The notes below the pieces were generated by a model. The model saw nothing but the letters and a program-made list of their open reading frames with translations. It made no database searches and was not told the origin of the DNA. The translations under genes and the position numbers were made by a program. A stretch of 64,000 nucleotides of DNA from Pseudomonas baetica. Lineage in GTDB: Bacteria > Pseudomonadota > Gammaproteobacteria > Pseudomonadales > Pseudomonadaceae. This document shows, piece by piece, positions 61,221 through 64,000 of the stretch (position 1 is its first letter; every line of letters starts with the position of its first letter). The DNA is taken from contig NZ_JAIHLQ010000016.1 in assembly GCF_019733355.1 (NCBI RefSeq), positions 62,001 through 126,000 of the forward strand, read 5' to 3'.

Positions 61221-62738
61221 TCAGGAGGGATTGGGGATGTACGCGATGCTTTGGTCTGTGCGCCCGTGGAAAAACTGCTCGCCACGCGTGGGGGTGGTGG
61301 TGACGATCTGGTGATCGGCGCTTAGGTATTGGAGCGGCAGTGGGTCGCCTTTGCGGTACTGGGCAACGATGATTGTGCGTTGCGGATTCCAGTGCTCGCC
61401 GCTGGTGCGTTCCAGCCACGCCATCATCTGCGCCGAACTGCCGGTGCGCGGAAAATCACGGCTTTGCGGCACATAGTAGAAGGGCGCGCCACCGGTTTGC
61501 AGGTACATCGGCACTTTGTTGTCGACCTCGACCATCACCATGCGCCACTGATTGAGTGGCGCCTGCAGGCTGGCCTGCTCGCGCACGGTTTCGCCAAAGC
61601 GAATCGCACCGCCACCGCTATTGGTCCATGGATAGATGACGCCGAGCACGGCGACCAGCACGACGGTGGCCGCAGCGAATCCTCTCGTCCATCCGCGCCC
61701 CTGGGTATTGCGCGCCGCCATGCGCCGCGTGATCCACCACGCACCGAGCAGTTGCGCGAAAGGTACCAGCGGCAGTACGTAGTAACTGCGGCGACTGCCA
61801 CTGGCGGTGAAAAACAGCATCAGTAGGGCCAGGCCCTGGATCAGCCAACGGGTGTCGGGTTCGATGTGGCGCCAGCGCCGCGCGGCGACCCACAGCGCAA
61901 TGATCCAGCACGGCGCCCATGGCAACGTATAAACCGGCAGATAGAGCAGATAAGTGTAAATCGGGCCCATGTTGTCGAACGGCTAGAAGAACCGCACGAC
62001 GTTTTCACGCAGTACCAGGCCCAGACCGCTTTGGCTGTAATTCGCCGCGCCATAAAGGTGGGACAGCAGGAACGGCAGCATGTAAAACGCCCCGGCGATC
62101 ACCAGCGCTACCGCCAGACGTCCATTCAAATGACGATTCCAGCGGCCTTCGCTGAGCAGGTGCGGCAACAGCAGCAGGCCCGGAAGGATGAATCCGATCA
62201 GCCCCTTGAACAGCGACGTCAGCGACAGCAGCCCGAAGAAGACGACGTAACGCCAGAGCCGGGTGTCCTCCGGCCCGCGCCAATACCACCAGAACGCAGC
62301 CAGTACGCCGCACACCGTCAGGATGTCGGCGGTGGCGACCCGCGCCCAGAAAACAAAATAGAAGGTCGTGGCGAGCATCCACCCTGCGATCAATCCCGTG
62401 CCTTTGCGAAATAGCTGCTCGCCGATCAGATACACCAGCCAAACACTCAGCCATGCCGCGATGACCGAAGACAACCGTAACGACCAGTGCCCCAAACCGC
62501 CCATCAGCCAGGCTGAAGCGGTGATCAGCCAATACGACAGCAGCGGCTTGTCGTAGTACGGATCGCCTTTGAGATACGGGTCGAAATAGTCACCGCTTTG
62601 CAGCATCTGCAAGGCGATGTTGGCCCAGCGGGTCTCCGCGCCCCAGAGTTCACGGCTGCCCAGCCCCAGCAGCAACATCAGCGCGGTGGCGGCGAGAAGG
62701 ATCAGCAAGGCACGCCGATCATTGGCACTCGATGTCAT
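61221..62738 (-). pseudogene. GT39 membrane glycosyltransferase interrupted by an in-frame amber codon
   Basis: A frame of about 505 codons encoding an ArnT-like GT39 enzyme is split by a TAG at 61983-61985. Upstream, 251 residues begin MTSSANDRRALLILLAA, with GAETRWANIALQMLQSGDYF and GDPYYDKPLLSYWLITAS (catalytic first loop) and end ENVVRFF. Four codons after the TAG the same frame continues MGPIYTYLLYLPVYTLPWAP to SIAYIPNPS. Replacing TAG with CAG (Gln) would restore it, so a single C-to-T change is the simplest cause. The ATG overlaps the upstream arnT2 stop. Truncation removes the later membrane spans and the C-terminal domain, so the product is probably inactive. Confidence 0.88.
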
Positions 62739-64000
62739 GGCTGGCTCTGCGCAAAGATGAAAATTTGCAGGTTGCCCCGCTGAAAGTGCTTGCCGTCCAC
62801 CGGCAACAACTCAATTTCCTGGAACTCCTGGGCGCTGTTGACCCGCATCACCACCCCCACCGAGCCTTTCTTGCGCGCTTCTGTCATCCACTGGCCGACG
62901 CCGTCGAGACTGACCTTGCGTGAGGCCATGGCCGGGTCGTCGAGACCGTACTTGAGTTCGCCGACCGTGTTGAACAGATCCACCTGCGGTCGTTTCAAGC
63001 GCCACGCCAGGGCTGACGCCGCACCGAGGTCGTTACTCAGCAGCGAGGTGGTTTCGCTCAGCGCCTGCTGATGCTCGGCAATAAACTGATCCGGCATCTT
63101 GCTGTCGACGATCTGCGCGGGCATCGCCGCAGGCAACAGCGCGATCAACAAGCCTATCCCCAACGCCGGCATTGCCCACAACGTCAGTGGCCGCAGCACC
63201 TGCAGCGCGTTGGCGATGATCCAGCCAATCAGCACGATGTAGGCCAACGACAGGCTGAACATCTCGGTATTTTGGTAAATCTCTTTGGTGGCCTGCAGGT
63301 AGAGCAGCGCAATCAGCGCAACACTCGCCAGCACGGTATTGATCACGCCGTTCAGGCGCAGTACCCGCGCCTTTCGCTCGTCCAGCCAGTTGATCACCGT
63401 GCGCCCCATCACCAGAGCCAAAGGTAACAGGCACGGCATGATGTACGTCGGCAGTTTGCCGCTGCTCAGGCTGAAAAATGCCAGGGGCAGCAGAAACCAC
63501 AGGGCAACGAAGGCGATTTTCGGGTCGTGCCTCTCGCGCCAGGTGCGGATGATGGTCGAGGGCAGGAGCACGGCCCACGGCAGGCTGGAAGCAAAAAGCA
63601 GCGGCAGGTAGAACCACCACGGACGTGCATGCTGCGCGGCGGCGCCGGCGGCAAAACGGCGGATGTGCTCATGCCAGAAGAAGAACCGCCAGAAGTCCGG
63701 TTCTCGGTAATAAACGGCTAATGCCCAAGGTACGCTGACGATGGCTGCGACCAGCACCGCCACCGGGCCGTAACGCAACAGTTCGCCAAACCGGCGTTGC
63801 CAGATCATGTAGGGCAGGGCGACCAGCACCGGCAATAGCAACGCGAGAAAGCCCTTGGTCATCAGGCCCATGCCACAGGCGACCCCCAACAGGGCCCAAC
63901 TGCCGAGGCGGGCGCGGGGAGTGGAACTGTCGATGGCAAACCACACCGCGACCAGACTCAGGTTGACCCATAGCGTGAATTGCGGATCGAGATTGGCATA
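62735..64000 (-). CDS. arnT: Second ArnT-like transferase (5' end beyond window)
   Basis: 422 codons, open to the window's right edge, so the start and first membrane spans are missing. The visible part is clearly paralogous to ArnT at 49317: both share FFFWHEHIRRFA, FSLSNGKLPTYI-like (here FSLSSGKLPTYIMPCLLP), LLSNDLGAASALAWRLKRPQ and ELKYGL near the C-terminus. Pseudomonads of this group often carry two ArnT genes. It is followed by the overlapping, broken GT39 gene. Whether it transfers L-Ara4N or another sugar is open. Confidence 0.88.
   Translation of the reverse strand, partial: YANLDPQFTLWVNLSLVAVWFAIDSSTPRARLGSWALLGVACGMGLMTKGFLALLLPVLVALPYMIWQRRFGELLRYGPVAVLVAAIVSVPWALAVYYREPDFWRFFFWHEHIRRFAAGAAAQHARPWWFYLPLLFASSLPWAVLLPSTIIRTWRERHDPKIAFVALWFLLPLAFFSLSSGKLPTYIMPCLLPLALVMGRTVINWLDERKARVLRLNGVINTVLASVALIALLYLQATKEIYQNTEMFSLSLAYIVLIGWIIANALQVLRPLTLWAMPALGIGLLIALLPAAMPAQIVDSKMPDQFIAEHQQALSETTSLLSNDLGAASALAWRLKRPQVDLFNTVGELKYGLDDPAMASRKVSLDGVGQWMTEARKKGSVGVVMRVNSAQEFQEIELLPVDGKHFQRGNLQIFIFAQSQP

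Noticed and set aside
61221..61970. Treating the downstream half of the GT39 frame as an independent gene starting MGPIYTYLL
   Set aside because: It is in the same frame as the upstream half, begins in mid-family sequence, and is separated by one amber codon plus four sense codons, so one broken gene is the better reading.
1..64000. CRISPR arrays, tRNA/rRNA genes, prophage or insertion sequences
   Set aside because: None recognised on either strand. The only regularly repeated elements are REP/REPIN units, which lack CRISPR-like constant spacing, and the only recombinase stands alone.

Overview
This 64 kb window looks like chromosomal DNA of a fluorescent pseudomonad (P. fluorescens group). 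The evidence is a complete fap functional-amyloid operon, a full arn (L-Ara4N lipid A) operon with a second arnT, an Asd-type sugar dehydrogenase, a butyryl-CoA/isoleucine-type cluster in the same order as P. putida PP_2213-2217, uniformly high-GC coding, and many paired inverted REP elements (REPINs) typical of P. fluorescens. No rRNA, tRNA, CRISPR array, prophage or insertion sequence was seen.

Layout. 1-3 kb: 3'-truncated nhaB, a delta-60 repeat protein and an 88-aa unknown. 3.3-9.7 kb: a sigma-54 activator with a VpsR-like N-terminus converges on the fapABCDEF operon. The operon has a good -24/-12 promoter, three upstream TGTTTCAG sites and a hairpin between fapC and fapD. 10-16.5 kb: nicotinamide riboside uptake and kinase pair, an sCache chemoreceptor, uppP plus a DUF1294 protein, a YjbR-like protein, and LysR/azoR divergently transcribed. 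16.7-29.3 kb: secreted alpha/beta hydrolase, YfcJ-like MFS, ABC-F protein YbiT, LpxO, a small Pro/Asn-rich secreted protein, sugar dehydrogenase, dienoyl-CoA isomerase, NudC, TSUP permease, TetR plus DUF1348, and PssA. 29.4-33.7 kb: efeU-efeO-efeB plus an extra M75-only EfeO-like gene behind a strong Fur box. 33.9-43.3 kb: AraC-type regulator and acyl-CoA synthetase-SDR-thiolase-ACAD-enoyl-CoA hydratase operon, convergent with an isobutyryl-CoA dehydrogenase-like/HIBCH pair (branched-chain acyl-CoA catabolism). 43.5-45.5 kb: HPP-family membrane protein and an MFS transporter. 45.6-56 kb: arnBCADTEF-ugd plus an extra GT39 protein, nine genes in which every junction overlaps. 56.4-57.3 kb: a solitary tyrosine recombinase. 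57.3-61 kb: FbpABC-type iron(III) ABC importer. 61.2-64 kb: an ArnT paralogue (cut by the window edge) coupled to a second GT39 gene that is broken by an in-frame amber codon.

Themes are envelope modification (arn, arnT2, lpxO, uppP, pssA, GT39 enzymes), biofilm amyloid (fap), iron acquisition (efe, fbp) and short/branched-chain acyl-CoA catabolism. The most useful leads are the predicted sigma-54 control of fap by the adjacent activator, the fapC/fapD hairpin, the amber-interrupted glycosyltransferase, the lone recombinase beside arn, the extra GT39 at the end of arn, and the dense REPIN set. I saw no clearly novel multi-gene system. The fap regulatory module is the closest candidate.
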